A stretch of DNA of 64,000 nt, from contig CAZUGQ010000015.1 of the NCBI GenBank assembly GCA_964620125.1, positions 3,337-67,336 on the forward strand. Reading direction: 5' to 3'. The stretch is from OLB6 sp964620125. Lineage in GTDB: Bacteria > Bacteroidota > Ignavibacteria > Kapaibacteriales > Kapaibacteriaceae. Below are positions 1 through 8,450 of this stretch, piece after piece (positions within the stretch are counted from its first letter, which is position 1; every line of letters begins with the position of its first letter). The translations under genes and the position numbers were made by a program. The notes below the pieces were generated by a model, which was not told where the DNA came from, did no database searches, and saw only the letters and a program-made list of their open reading frames with translations.

Positions 1-474
1 ACGTTTGTGCGAACGCGTGTACAACTTTCCATCTGAGTACGTACCAGCCCCCCCCTCGCCAAAACAGTAGTTGCTATGTGGGTTTACCACACCGTACTGT
101 GTGAGTGCACGCAGATCACGGCGCCGTGATCGCACGTTGGAACCTCGTTCCAACACCACAGGCGTTAGGCCGCGTGTAAGCAGCTCCAGCGCAGCAAAGT
201 ATCCCGCAGGTCCCGACCCAACAATCACAACCCGATGCCGAGGATCGGCCTGCCGTAAGCTGGTAAGGGGCTCTGGCAGTGCAGATGGCGGTTCTGTGCT
301 TACCTCTACACGTATCCGTATGCGTGGATGGCGTGATCGAGCGTCGATGGATCGCCGCACTAGTCGCACATACACCGCCGGTCCGTCTGCAACACCTGCT
401 TCGTTCAAGGCTCGGGAACGCACAGCCGAGGGGTCGGCCGCCATCGCCGGGCTGAGCAAGAATTCCACAATCAT
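1..474 (-). CDS. FAD-dependent dehydrogenase (COG2509-like), C-terminus cut by window edge
   Basis: Only the first 158 codons are inside the window. Read on the minus strand, residues ~80-105 hold the nucleotide-binding Rossmann motif VVIVGSGPAGYFAALEL, followed by the FAD-ribose region ending VVLERG, and then GEGGAGTYSDGKLYTRS, which is typical of the COG2509 family of FAD-dependent dehydrogenases. The ~75 residues before the Rossmann fold are the usual N-terminal extension of that family. The ATG overlaps the TGA of the upstream MGMT-family gene (ATGA), suggesting translational coupling. The substrate is unknown for this family. A run of eight C at 48-55 (Gly codons) does not break the frame. 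Confidence 0.85.
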   Translation of the reverse strand, partial: MIVEFLLSPAMAADPSAVRSRALNEAGVADGPAVYVRLVRRSIDARSRHPRIRIRVEVSTEPPSALPEPLTSLRQADPRHRVVIVGSGPAGYFAALELLTRGLTPVVLERGSNVRSRRRDLRALTQYGVVNPHSNYCFGEGGAGTYSDGKLYTRSHKR

Positions 475-791
475 TCTGGCGTCCAGTGATGCTCCTTCAT
501 GTTTACCCTATCACCACTGAACCGAACCCCTTCCGCTTCCAGTCGTTCGCGCATGGCATGAGGGGTTTCGAAGTGCATTCTGCCACTGAGCTCTCCGTTT
601 CTATTTACAACTCGATGGCACGGAATCTCATTGCGTTGCTCCAGGGTAACACCGTTCAGTGCCCACCCTACCAGGCGTGCGCCGGAACGGATGCCGAGTG
701 TTGCGGCAATGTCTCCATACGTTGTAACCCTACCTTCCGGTATCCTTCGCACGATTTCGTACACGCGGTCAAAGTAGTCGGCCCTGGCCAT
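471..791 (-). CDS. MGMT-family DNA methyltransferase/ATL-like protein
   Basis: A 106-residue single-domain protein matching the C-terminal DNA-binding/active-site domain of O6-alkylguanine-DNA alkyltransferase: a winged-helix region (IPEGRVTTYGDIAATLG) followed by the active-site strand EIPCHRVVNRNGELSG. The nucleophilic Cys of the PCHRV motif is present. Short proteins of this size (alkyltransferase-like, YbaZ type) commonly have Trp at that position and only recognise lesions, so this copy may still transfer alkyl groups. It lacks the N-terminal Ada/Ogt domain. It lies directly upstream of, and overlaps by four bases, the FAD dehydrogenase gene. Whether it is a repair enzyme or a lesion sensor cannot be told from sequence. 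Confidence 0.88.
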   Translation of the reverse strand: MARADYFDRVYEIVRRIPEGRVTTYGDIAATLGIRSGARLVGWALNGVTLEQRNEIPCHRVVNRNGELSGRMHFETPHAMRERLEAEGVRFSGDRVNMKEHHWTPE

Positions 792-840
792 GGGCGAATT
801 TATCGGATTTCACGTGCCTCGAAGGCTCTCCCCGTTTCCG

Positions 841-848
841 TACCTTTG
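841..848 (+). promoter_or_regulatory. Bacteroidota-type TAnnTTTG -7 box upstream of FKBP gene
   Basis: TACCTTTG matches the TAnnTTTG -7 consensus described for Bacteroidota sigma factors and lies 28 bases before the ATG at 877, leaving room for the ribosome-binding site. No convincing -33 element was seen. Confidence 0.35.
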
Positions 849-876
849 TGGTTCACGTTTCATCAAACGAGGACAC

Positions 877-1572
877 ATGAGATACCTACTTCTAACAACC
901 GTTGTGGCTGCCGTTACCATTGCTTGCAATGCTCACGAAACACCACAAGCCAAGCTCACCTCTAAAAAGGACTCCATCTCCTATGCCATCGGCATCAACA
1001 TCGGCAAGAACATGAAGCAGCAGGAGCTGGATGTGGATCCTGCCAAGATTGCAGCTGGACTGGCCGACGGATTCGGCGGTACAGCCACGCTCACCGATGA
1101 ACAGATTCAATCAATCATGATGGCCTTCCAAATGGAAATGTCGCAGAAACAGCAAGCCAAACAGTCGCAGAAGGCTACCGAAAACCTGGCGAAAAGCGAA
1201 AAATGGCTGAACGAAAACAAAAGCAAGCCGGGCGTGATGACGACACCTTCTGGTTTGCAATATCGCGTTGTTAAGGAAGGCACCGGCAAAAAGCCCACAG
1301 CGTCGAGCACCGTAAAGGTCCACTACACCGGCACTACAACAGACGGTACCAAGTTCGATAGTTCCATTGACCGCGGAGAGCCAGCGGAATTCTCTCTGAG
1401 TGGCGTAATCCCAGGTTGGACGGAAGGCTTGCAGCTCATGACCGTTGGCAGCAAGTACATTCTGTATGTACCACCACAGTTGGCCTACGGTGAAAATGGC
1501 GCCGGCGGAGCCATCGGACCGAACGAAGCACTGATTTTCGAAGTTGAGTTACTCGACATTGTAAACAAGTGA
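877..1572 (+). CDS. FKBP-type peptidyl-prolyl cis-trans isomerase, FkpA-like lipoprotein
   Basis: 231 residues. The ATG at 877 is preferred over an upstream in-frame start because it follows a GAGG-containing site and opens a lipoprotein signal (MRYLLLTTVVAAVTIAC, lipobox Cys at 17). Residues ~25-110 form the helical dimerisation domain of the FkpA/Mip group (KKDSISYAIGINIGKNM). Residues ~120-231 are the FKBP catalytic domain (VKVHYTGTTTDGTKFDSS, IPGWTEGLQLM, YGENGAGG.IGPNEALIFEVEL). It is expected to assist folding of envelope proteins at prolyl bonds. Its TGA overlaps the GTG start of the following ATPase (GTGA), so the two are probably co-translated. Confidence 0.93.
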   Translation: MRYLLLTTVVAAVTIACNAHETPQAKLTSKKDSISYAIGINIGKNMKQQELDVDPAKIAAGLADGFGGTATLTDEQIQSIMMAFQMEMSQKQQAKQSQKATENLAKSEKWLNENKSKPGVMTTPSGLQYRVVKEGTGKKPTASSTVKVHYTGTTTDGTKFDSSIDRGEPAEFSLSGVIPGWTEGLQLMTVGSKYILYVPPQLAYGENGAGGAIGPNEALIFEVELLDIVNK

Positions 1573-2276
1573 TTCCAGCTCATGGTTTGACGTCGGCTGC
1601 GATTGCCAGACTTCAGCAGCAGTACCCCGCCCTGCGTGTTCAGCGCAACGGCGGGGATTCTGTTTTGGGCCTTGTGGTTGACGACATGTCTGATGTCGAT
1701 GTACAAAACCTTACACTGGACCTTGAGTTCTACCAACGTAATCCAACCTTGCCACTAGAAAACCTGTGCTCACGGCTAGATAACTATCAACCCCGCAGCC
1801 CGTCGCAGGTGGAATTGCTTGACTATGCCCGTCGGCTAGCACACTTTACCGATGACAGTCGAGGAGCTGGCCTTTACATTTATGGCGAGGCGGGAATTGG
1901 CAAGAGTCACGTTTCTGTTGGACTTGCCAAGCTGTTTATGAGTCAGGGACTCAGCCCGATATTCATGGTGGCAGACACCTACTCGTTCGACACCCGATTG
2001 CTTCTTGAGCCAGGTCAGGTGTGGATTGTTGACGACCTGAACACCGGATATGGATTGGCAAGCAGACTGTTCAAAAAGGTCGTGCTCAACATTCACGATC
2101 GCGGTGGACGGATGTTCGTTACGAGCAACAAGCCGTACGAGGACTTGCTCAGAGAGATGTTTGTTGGTGAAGGTAATGCCGACAGGATGCGGTATGACGA
2201 CCGTACCCGAGGACTATTCAAAATTCTCCACGTAACCGGCGAGAGTTACCGCCAGGACACTGCGTGGTACGTATGA
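1569..2276 (+). CDS. DnaC/ZapE-like P-loop AAA+ ATPase
   Basis: 235 residues starting with GTG overlapping the previous stop. The core holds a Walker A motif GEAGIGKSH (residues ~106-114), a Walker B motif VWIVDDLN (~148-155) and a sensor-like strand FVTSNKPYEDL (~190), as in DnaC/DnaI/IstB and ZapE-type single-domain ATPases. It is soluble, with no membrane segment. It overlaps the FKBP gene by 4 bases and the downstream adenylate cyclase gene by 4 bases (ATGA). A helicase-loader role is possible, but dciA (30608-30886) is the more likely loader in this genome. The operon position suggests a signalling or envelope-linked role, which is inference. Function unknown. Confidence 0.75.
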   Translation: MIPAHGLTSAAIARLQQQYPALRVQRNGGDSVLGLVVDDMSDVDVQNLTLDLEFYQRNPTLPLENLCSRLDNYQPRSPSQVELLDYARRLAHFTDDSRGAGLYIYGEAGIGKSHVSVGLAKLFMSQGLSPIFMVADTYSFDTRLLLEPGQVWIVDDLNTGYGLASRLFKKVVLNIHDRGGRMFVTSNKPYEDLLREMFVGEGNADRMRYDDRTRGLFKILHVTGESYRQDTAWYV

Positions 2277-3961
2277 GCGAATTGGGCGAATTGAGAGCAC
2301 AGGCTCAGAAGGCTGTAGTTGCGGGTGATGCCAGATCGCTCGAGCTAGCACTACAGGAACTCGACACACTGCCTGATCTTGGAGCCGACCCTCTTGTTGT
2401 TGCCGATCTGCACCGATTCCGTGGCATCCTTGCTATGATGCAGGGAAAGTACACCGAGGCCATCGAGAAGTACAAGGCTGCGCTCGACATATTAGAGCCC
2501 CGTAACGATGCTGCCGCCATTGCACGGGTATGCAACAACATGGGTGTAGTGTACCACACGCTGGCCGACTATCCCAATGCCGTGTACTGGTACCAGCGAA
2601 CACTCGAGGCCCGCGAAGGTATTGGAGATATAAGTGGAATCGCTCGTGTTGCAGCGAACATCGGGATTGTATACTCATCGATTGGAGATGCAGAACAGGC
2701 ACGGCGGTACTACGAACGATCGCTTGAACTGAGCAAACAGCTTGGTGATGCAGAAGGAATCGCTCGGGGTAATAGCATCGTTGGAAATCTCTACGTACAG
2801 CTCGGCGACGATGCAACTGCACGTCCGTATCTATTTGACGCCATCGAACAGACCCGACAACTGGGCATGGATAGAGAGTGGATCAGTGCCGCAGCCAGTC
2901 TGGCATCTGCCCTCTACAAGACGCATGAGTATGAACGAGCACTGGAACTCATCTCCGAAGTGGAGCCCGTAGCCAGCGAGCTTGGATTACTTCAGGAACG
3001 TCTGCACCTGCGAATGATCAAGGCCACCAGCAAATACCAGCTTCACGGTGATGTATCGCAGCTCGATGTACTCACCCAGCTGCTGGCAGAGATTCAGGAT
3101 CATAAACTCGCGTACGAAGAGAAAGACCTTCATTACCAACTCTGGGAACTGTACAAACACCAGAAGAATGCCGATCGGGCCCTGTACCACCATGAACAGT
3201 GGGTGGCCGTGCGCGATAGAATTTCGGGCGAAGAACGCCAAAGGCAAATGATCCTCTTGGAAACGGAACAGCGCCTAAAGGAAGAACGGCGGAAGACGGA
3301 GGAACACAAACGCTTGCTGCACAACATGGTACCGGAAGCCATTGCCTCCCGCCTGCTGCGCGGCGAAATGGAAATTGCGGATGCCTACCAAAACGTGAGT
3401 GTGCTCTTCACAGACATTGTAGGATTCACACAACGAGCAGCCAACATGCCTGTTGAGGAACTCATTGCCCTTCTCAACGGGTTGTTCTCACGCTTTGATG
3501 ATGTTGCCAGAAAACACGGCGTTACCAAGGTTAAAACCATCGGTGATGCGTATTTGGCTGTAGTAGGTGCTCCCGAACAGTGCGATGGCTACACAGCAGC
3601 CGTTCGAGCAGCAAGTGCTGCCATGGAGATGCTTCAGTCGGCTCGCGATCTCAACATCCGGATGGGATTACACGCCGGTCCTGTTGTTGCCGGTGTTATT
3701 GGTACCGAACGGATGATTTGGGATGTGTGGGGTGATGCTGTGAATGTTGCCTCACGCATGGAAAATACATCGCAACCTGGGCGTATCCAGGTTAGCGAAG
3801 ACTTTGCAAGACTGCTCTCGAATGGTGCCAGTCCGGTTTTGGACGGCACCGATATTGTTCTAACGGCCACACCTTTCAGAATGGTGATGCGTGGCACCAT
3901 CGACGTGAAAGGCAAGGGCGAAATGAAAACTTTCTGGCTTGAAAAAGCCACCACACTCTAG
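2273..3961 (+). CDS. TPR-repeat class III adenylate cyclase
   Basis: 562 residues; the ATG at 2273 sits in the previous stop (ATGA). Residues ~45-310 contain about five TPR helices pairs (for example CNNMGVVYHTLADYPNAVYW and IARVAANIGIVYSSIGDAEQ). A short coiled coil (EQRLKEERRKTEEHKRLLHN) joins these to the catalytic domain (~375-560). Metal-binding Asp residues lie in VLFTDIVGF and KTIGDAYL. The purine-selecting pair is Lys (VTKVKTIGD) and Asp (WDVWGDAVN), the adenylate rather than guanylate pattern; RME of ASRME carries the conserved Arg. No transmembrane segment, so it should act in the cytoplasm, with TPRs sensing a partner protein. The coupled DnaC-like ATPase is a candidate partner. 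Confidence 0.9.
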   Translation: MSELGELRAQAQKAVVAGDARSLELALQELDTLPDLGADPLVVADLHRFRGILAMMQGKYTEAIEKYKAALDILEPRNDAAAIARVCNNMGVVYHTLADYPNAVYWYQRTLEAREGIGDISGIARVAANIGIVYSSIGDAEQARRYYERSLELSKQLGDAEGIARGNSIVGNLYVQLGDDATARPYLFDAIEQTRQLGMDREWISAAASLASALYKTHEYERALELISEVEPVASELGLLQERLHLRMIKATSKYQLHGDVSQLDVLTQLLAEIQDHKLAYEEKDLHYQLWELYKHQKNADRALYHHEQWVAVRDRISGEERQRQMILLETEQRLKEERRKTEEHKRLLHNMVPEAIASRLLRGEMEIADAYQNVSVLFTDIVGFTQRAANMPVEELIALLNGLFSRFDDVARKHGVTKVKTIGDAYLAVVGAPEQCDGYTAAVRAASAAMEMLQSARDLNIRMGLHAGPVVAGVIGTERMIWDVWGDAVNVASRMENTSQPGRIQVSEDFARLLSNGASPVLDGTDIVLTATPFRMVMRGTIDVKGKGEMKTFWLEKATTL

Positions 3962-3971
3962 TTGGAGTTCC

Positions 3972-4835
3972 GTGCAACACCCCTCAATTCTCGCTCTCAT
4001 CGTTCTACCATTCGCTGCCGTTGTATACGCCGCTTGGTGTGTGTTCACCGGCAATGTGAGTGTACTCGACGTTACACTGTGCCTATCTCTGGCCGGACTA
4101 ACTCAGTTCGGCGTAACCTTCGGCTACCACCGAATGGTGGTTCACAAATCATTCGTTGCTCATCCAGCCGTAAAGGCTGTTGCCCTTGCACTCGGATCAA
4201 TGGCCTTCCAGGGTCCGGTGGTGAACTGGGCGAGCGTTCACACCTCCCATCATGCCCATAGCGACCAAGAGGGCGATCCACATAGCCCAACCATCAAGAG
4301 CTTTATCTACGCTCACCTTGAGTGGTTGCTGGAGATGCGCCAAGAGCGTTTGGATGGCATCAAGGCCAAGTGGTCCAACCGTTACCTCAAGGATCCGCAG
4401 GTTCGATTCTTTTCAAACACGTTCGTGTTCTGGACGGTGTTTAGCCTTTTTCTGCCCGCACTTATCGGCTTTTTGGTAGGGGGCTGGCCAGCCGCGTGGT
4501 CCGGACTCATCTGGGGTGGCTTGGTGCGCATCTTCATCACCTCGCACATTACTTGGAGCGTAAACAGCATTTGCCATGTTATTGGCGGACGAATGTTCAA
4601 GACAAAGGATCAGAGCAGAAACAATCTCATCGTGGGCATTCTAGCATTGGGCGAAGGCTGGCACAACAACCACCACGCCTTCCCCGCAAGTGCCTTCCAT
4701 GGTATGCGCTGGTGGCAAATTGATGTTACCGGAATCGTGGTTGGGATTCTGGAGAAGGTTGGGTTGGTAAAGAACGTTGTACGCATTCCTATGGCATTGC
4801 AGGAAAAACATTTGGCGGAAACGCCATCGAGATAG
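3972..4835 (+). CDS. Acyl-CoA/fatty acid delta-9 desaturase (membrane di-iron)
   Basis: About 287 residues. The GTG at 3972 is chosen because GGAG lies 5-6 bases upstream; a TTG at 3939 would overlap the cyclase and lacks a site. The three histidine boxes of the membrane desaturase family are complete: GYHRMVVH (HxxxxH), HTSHHAHSD (HxxHH) and GEGWHNNHHAFP (HxxHH). Four hydrophobic segments place it in the inner membrane. It introduces a double bond into acyl chains and so tunes membrane fluidity. It starts 10 bases after the cyclase stop and probably shares its transcript. Confidence 0.93.
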   Translation: MQHPSILALIVLPFAAVVYAAWCVFTGNVSVLDVTLCLSLAGLTQFGVTFGYHRMVVHKSFVAHPAVKAVALALGSMAFQGPVVNWASVHTSHHAHSDQEGDPHSPTIKSFIYAHLEWLLEMRQERLDGIKAKWSNRYLKDPQVRFFSNTFVFWTVFSLFLPALIGFLVGGWPAAWSGLIWGGLVRIFITSHITWSVNSICHVIGGRMFKTKDQSRNNLIVGILALGEGWHNNHHAFPASAFHGMRWWQIDVTGIVVGILEKVGLVKNVVRIPMALQEKHLAETPSR

Positions 4836-4910
4836 CGAGAATCCCGGGTGCACGATTGAGCTTTTCCGACGTGATTCCTTATCGAAGGAGTTAAAATCTT
4901 GTTTTTGTGA

Positions 4911-4956
4911 TTTCGTTGTACGATTTTGGTATCGATGAATGAGTCGTACAACGAAA
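4911..4956. promoter_or_regulatory. 13-bp perfect inverted repeat, probable VapBC operator
   Basis: TTTCGTTGTACGA at 4911-4923 and its exact reverse complement TCGTACAACGAAA at 4944-4956, separated by 20 bases. The arms are 33 bases apart start to start (about three helical turns), and the second arm ends 10 bases before the antitoxin start. This is what an autoregulatory operator for an AbrB-type antitoxin would look like. Confidence 0.65.
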
Positions 4957-4966
4957 GGCAATCGAT

Positions 4967-5179
4967 ATGGGCAGCACCGTAACCGTCTCGCCGAAGTACC
5001 AGATCGTGATACCGCAAGAGGTGCGAGAGGCGATGAACATCAAACCCGGGCAACGGGTTATGTTCATGGAATGGAAGGGAGCCTATGTGCTCGTACCCGT
5101 TCTAAGCCCAGACGAAGCCTTTGGCATGTTCAAGGGCCAAGCGGTTGACGTTGAGCGCGAAAAGGAGGAGTACGACTAA
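4967..5179 (+). CDS. vapB: AbrB/MazE-family antitoxin (VapB)
   Basis: 70 residues. The N-terminal half is a SpoVT/AbrB swapped-hairpin DNA-binding domain (VTVSPKYQIVIPQEVREAMN, IKPGQRVMF); the acidic C-terminal tail (DVEREKEEYD) is the likely toxin-binding segment. AAAGG lies upstream of the ATG. Its TAA overlaps the toxin ATG (TAATG), the usual arrangement for toxin-antitoxin pairs, and the inverted repeat just upstream is its probable operator. It should neutralise the downstream PIN nuclease and repress the operon together with it. Confidence 0.88.
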   Translation: MGSTVTVSPKYQIVIPQEVREAMNIKPGQRVMFMEWKGAYVLVPVLSPDEAFGMFKGQAVDVEREKEEYD

Positions 5180-5568
5180 TGGCCACCACACCGTATGTGA
5201 TGGACTCCTCCATCTGGGTAAGCTTTTACCAAGGCAGCACGACGATTCACAAGCTCGTAATCAAGCCCCTTCGCGAAGGCCGCATCATCGTTCCAAGCAT
5301 CTGCATCTACGAAGTTGCACTTGCCGTGGAGCGGCGCATCGGGCAGGACTATGTGAAGATTGTGATCGCTAATATGCGCGAGCAAATCATCGACGACCTC
5401 ACGGCTACCCGGGCTCTGGCAGCTTCGTATGTGCGCAATGAACGCAAACTTGCGATGGCCGATAGCATCGTGTATGCCACAACACTTGCTCACAACGCTA
5501 CGTTGATTACTCATGACCGCGACTTCGAGGGCCTACCCAACGTCATGTACCTGAAGGCATCACCGTAG
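5179..5568 (+). CDS. vapC: PIN-domain ribonuclease toxin (VapC)
   Basis: 129 residues, the normal length for VapC. The four acidic metal-binding positions of a PIN domain are present: Asp in YVMDSSIW, Glu in ICIYEVAL, Asp in AMADSIVYA, and Asp in LITHDRDFEG. It would cleave RNA (tRNA or rRNA in studied VapCs) when not held by the antitoxin encoded immediately upstream. The pair sits between a lipid gene and aconitase with no nearby mobile element. Confidence 0.9.
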   Translation: MATTPYVMDSSIWVSFYQGSTTIHKLVIKPLREGRIIVPSICIYEVALAVERRIGQDYVKIVIANMREQIIDDLTATRALAASYVRNERKLAMADSIVYATTLAHNATLITHDRDFEGLPNVMYLKASP

Positions 5569-5642
5569 TCAGGCACGATCAACACAGTACCACCAACCCC
5601 AATCGAACACACCTACCTTCCTTCACTACTTCTCCACCCGGC

Positions 5643-7880
5643 ATGACACATAACCTTGATATGATTACTCGCTTTTACAGCGAGCTCCCTTCACGTATTG
5701 CCGTAGCACGCACCATATTCGGAAAGCCCCTTACCCTAACCGAAAAGATTCTGTATGCACACGTGGATGTGATGCCCACCACTCCGTACCAGCGGGGTAA
5801 GGACTACGTGGACTTCCGCCCTGATCGCGTTGCAATGCAGGATGCAACTGCGCAGATGGCTCTGTTGCAGTTTATGAGTGCCGGAATACCTCAGGTTGCC
5901 GTTCCCAGCACTGTGCACTGCGATCACCTTATTCGCGCCGAAGTGGGAGCCAAGACCGATCTTGACAAGAGCTTGGTTGAAAACAAGGAGGTGTTCGACT
6001 TCCTTGCCTCCGTGAGTAAAAAGTATGGAATCGGTTTCTGGAAGCCCGGCGCCGGCATCATTCATCAGGTTGTGCTCGAGAACTATGCCTTCCCTGGTGG
6101 TATGATGATCGGTACCGACTCACATACCCCAAATGCAGGGGGCTTGGGCATGGTGGCCATAGGCGTTGGCGGCGCTGATGCTGTTGATGTTATGTCGGGA
6201 ATGCCGTGGGAACTCCTCATGCCCAAGGTGATCGGCGTAAAGCTTACTGGAAAGATGAGTGGGTGGACAAGTCCGAAGGACGTAATCCTCAAGCTTGCTG
6301 GCATCCTCACCGTTAAGGGTGGTACGGGAGCCATCGTAGAATACTTTGGCGACGGCACAACATCCTTTTCCGCAACCGGCAAGGGTACCATTTGCAACAT
6401 GGGTGCCGAGATCGGGGCAACAACATCGGTGTTCCCATACGATGATTCGATGGACCGTTACTTGCGTGCAACGGAGAGGCACAACGTTGCCGACCTTGCT
6501 CGCAGCGTGGCAGAACATCTGGTGCCTGACCCCGACGTTGTTGCCAACCCTGCGGCATACTACGACCAGGTGATCGAGATAGACTTGAGCACGCTGGAAC
6601 CACATATCAACGGACCGTTTACACCCGACCGTGCAATGGAACTAAGCGAGTTTGTACAGGCAGTGAAAGAAAACGGCTGGCCCGAAGAACTTCGCGTTGG
6701 CTTGATTGGATCCTGCACGAACTCTTCGTACGAAGACATGAGCCGTGTAGCCGAAATTGCCGAGTATGCTGCAGCTCATGGCTTGAAAGCAAAAAGTGAA
6801 TTCACCATCACGCCAGGTTCCGAGCAGGTACGTGCAACCATCGAACGTGATGGTTTGCTGAACAAGCTCGAAAGCATTGGTGGTGTGGTTCTTGCAAATG
6901 CCTGCGGTCCGTGCATCGGCCAATGGAAGCGGCACGATGTACAACCGGGAGATAAGAACAGCATCATCACAAGCTTCAATCGCAACTTTACCGGCAGAAA
7001 CGATGGTATCAAGGAAACCCATGCCTTCGTGGCATCTCCAGAAACCGTAGCGGGTTTCGTTCTTGCAGGCAAGCTTACCCACAACTTCATCACGGAACCC
7101 ATCGACGGTGTGGTACTCCAAGCACCGAAGGGCATGGAGTTGCCGGAAAGGGGCTTTATACCAGATCCTGAGGGCTATGTTGCCCCTGCTGCCGATGGAT
7201 CGAGTGTAGACGTGATCATTGATCCTACCTCTAACCGTTTGCAGAAACTGGAACCCTTTGCGGCACCGCGTAATGAGGAGTTTGTTGACATGCCTCTGCT
7301 TCTCAAGGTAAAGGGCAAGTGTACCACCGATCACATTTCGATGGCTGGTCCGTGGCTTCGATTCCGCGGTCATCTCGACAACATCTCAAACAACATGTTC
7401 ATCGGTGCCATCAACTATGCCAATAACATGGCAAACAGTGTGAAGAACATCTTCACCGGTGAATACGACGAGGTTCCAAAGGTTGCCCGCGACTACAAGT
7501 CTCGTGGCATCAGTTGGGTAGTAGTAGGCGACGAGAATTATGGCGAGGGTTCATCGCGAGAACATGCGGCTATGGAACCGCGCTTCCTTGGTGGAAAGGC
7601 AATTATCGTAAAGAGCTTTGCCCGCATCCACGAAACCAACCTCAAGAAACAGGGCATGTTGCCCCTCACCTTTGTGAACCCCGCCGATTACGACAGAATA
7701 CGGGAAGACGACCGGATTACCATCGACATCGAACAGATCTCGAGTGGTAAGCCCCTTACCATTCTTGTAAAACACGCGGATGGAACCACCGACTCAATCG
7801 AGCTTAAGCATACGATGAACGACCAGCAAATCGGTTGGTTCAGGGCAGGCAGTGCGTTGAATCTGATTGCTGGGAAGTAG
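5643..7880 (+). CDS. acn: Aconitate hydratase (mitochondrial-type aconitase)
   Basis: 745 residues, close to the length of mitochondrial-type aconitases used by many Bacteroidota. The three Cys ligands of the 4Fe-4S cluster are in GSCTNSSYEDM and ANACGPCIGQW. Substrate-site sequences include MIGTDSHTPNAGGLG and, in the C-terminal swivel domain, NYGEGSSREHAAMEPR. It interconverts citrate and isocitrate in the TCA cycle. It starts 74 bases after vapC with no obvious Shine-Dalgarno, and a strong hairpin follows the stop, so it is probably transcribed alone. One AGGGGGCT octamer lies inside it. Confidence 0.96.
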   Translation: MTHNLDMITRFYSELPSRIAVARTIFGKPLTLTEKILYAHVDVMPTTPYQRGKDYVDFRPDRVAMQDATAQMALLQFMSAGIPQVAVPSTVHCDHLIRAEVGAKTDLDKSLVENKEVFDFLASVSKKYGIGFWKPGAGIIHQVVLENYAFPGGMMIGTDSHTPNAGGLGMVAIGVGGADAVDVMSGMPWELLMPKVIGVKLTGKMSGWTSPKDVILKLAGILTVKGGTGAIVEYFGDGTTSFSATGKGTICNMGAEIGATTSVFPYDDSMDRYLRATERHNVADLARSVAEHLVPDPDVVANPAAYYDQVIEIDLSTLEPHINGPFTPDRAMELSEFVQAVKENGWPEELRVGLIGSCTNSSYEDMSRVAEIAEYAAAHGLKAKSEFTITPGSEQVRATIERDGLLNKLESIGGVVLANACGPCIGQWKRHDVQPGDKNSIITSFNRNFTGRNDGIKETHAFVASPETVAGFVLAGKLTHNFITEPIDGVVLQAPKGMELPERGFIPDPEGYVAPAADGSSVDVIIDPTSNRLQKLEPFAAPRNEEFVDMPLLLKVKGKCTTDHISMAGPWLRFRGHLDNISNNMFIGAINYANNMANSVKNIFTGEYDEVPKVARDYKSRGISWVVVGDENYGEGSSREHAAMEPRFLGGKAIIVKSFARIHETNLKKQGMLPLTFVNPADYDRIREDDRITIDIEQISSGKPLTILVKHADGTTDSIELKHTMNDQQIGWFRAGSALNLIAGK

Positions 7881-7890
7881 TTGTGAAGGA

Positions 7891-7923
7891 TGTGGCGGTT
7901 AGATCCTAACCGCCACATTTCAT
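7891..7923 (+). terminator. Rho-independent-type terminator after aconitase
   Basis: TGTGGCGGTTAG (7891-7902), loop ATC, then the perfect complement CTAACCGCCACA (7906-7917), followed by TTTCATT. A 12-bp stem starts 10 bases after the stop codon. Confidence 0.85.
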
Positions 7924-7986
7924 TCCAGGTACCACACGCTTTTGCATCGTTACTGGTCTGACCCAAGCACAAGCCCCGAACCAGCC

Positions 7987-8430
7987 ATGTTTGAAGTATT
8001 GCTCATCGTTCACATCCTATCGGCAACGGTGTGGACGGGTGGGCATCTCATTCTCTGCTTTGGCCACCTGCCAAAAGCGTTTGCTAATTGTGACCCAACA
8101 GAACTACGGAGTTTTGTTGCAACGTTCGAAAAAGTGGGTATTCCAGCCTTTGTTATTCAGGCAATAACAGGACCAACGTTGGCCTACTACAGAATACCTG
8201 ACCTTGCGGCATGGTTCCGGCTTGAAACAGCAGATTCGTATCTGATCGCAACAAAACTCATTCTGTTGATCGCTACAGCAGCTTTTGCCGTGCATGGCAA
8301 ACGAAAGCCTCCAAGAGATTCGGTCAGTAGTGCTCTTCGTGCACTGGCATGGCACATCATTCCTGTTACCATCCTCTCCGTTTTATTCGTGGTGATTGGT
8401 GTATCCTTCCGACTTCATCTATTCGTCTAA
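7987..8430 (+). CDS. Four-helix membrane protein, CopD-like
   Basis: About 147 residues from the ATG at 7987 (an upstream in-frame start would add a non-hydrophobic stretch). Four hydrophobic segments with conserved His in the first (LIVHILSATVWTGGHLILC) and third/fourth helices resemble the CopD/DUF2269-type proteins found with copper or haem functions. His at the start of helix 1 and in LAWHIIP could bind haem or metal. It lies 20 bases upstream of alkC. Family assignment is tentative; an unnamed membrane protein is the alternative. Confidence 0.6.
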   Translation: MFEVLLIVHILSATVWTGGHLILCFGHLPKAFANCDPTELRSFVATFEKVGIPAFVIQAITGPTLAYYRIPDLAAWFRLETADSYLIATKLILLIATAAFAVHGKRKPPRDSVSSALRALAWHIIPVTILSVLFVVIGVSFRLHLFV

Positions 8431-8450
8431 CCACAACATCATAGCACCAC

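Noticed and set aside
71..520. 149-codon plus-strand frame at the left edge
   Set aside because: It is antisense to the FAD dehydrogenase, whose Rossmann motif is unmistakable on the minus strand.
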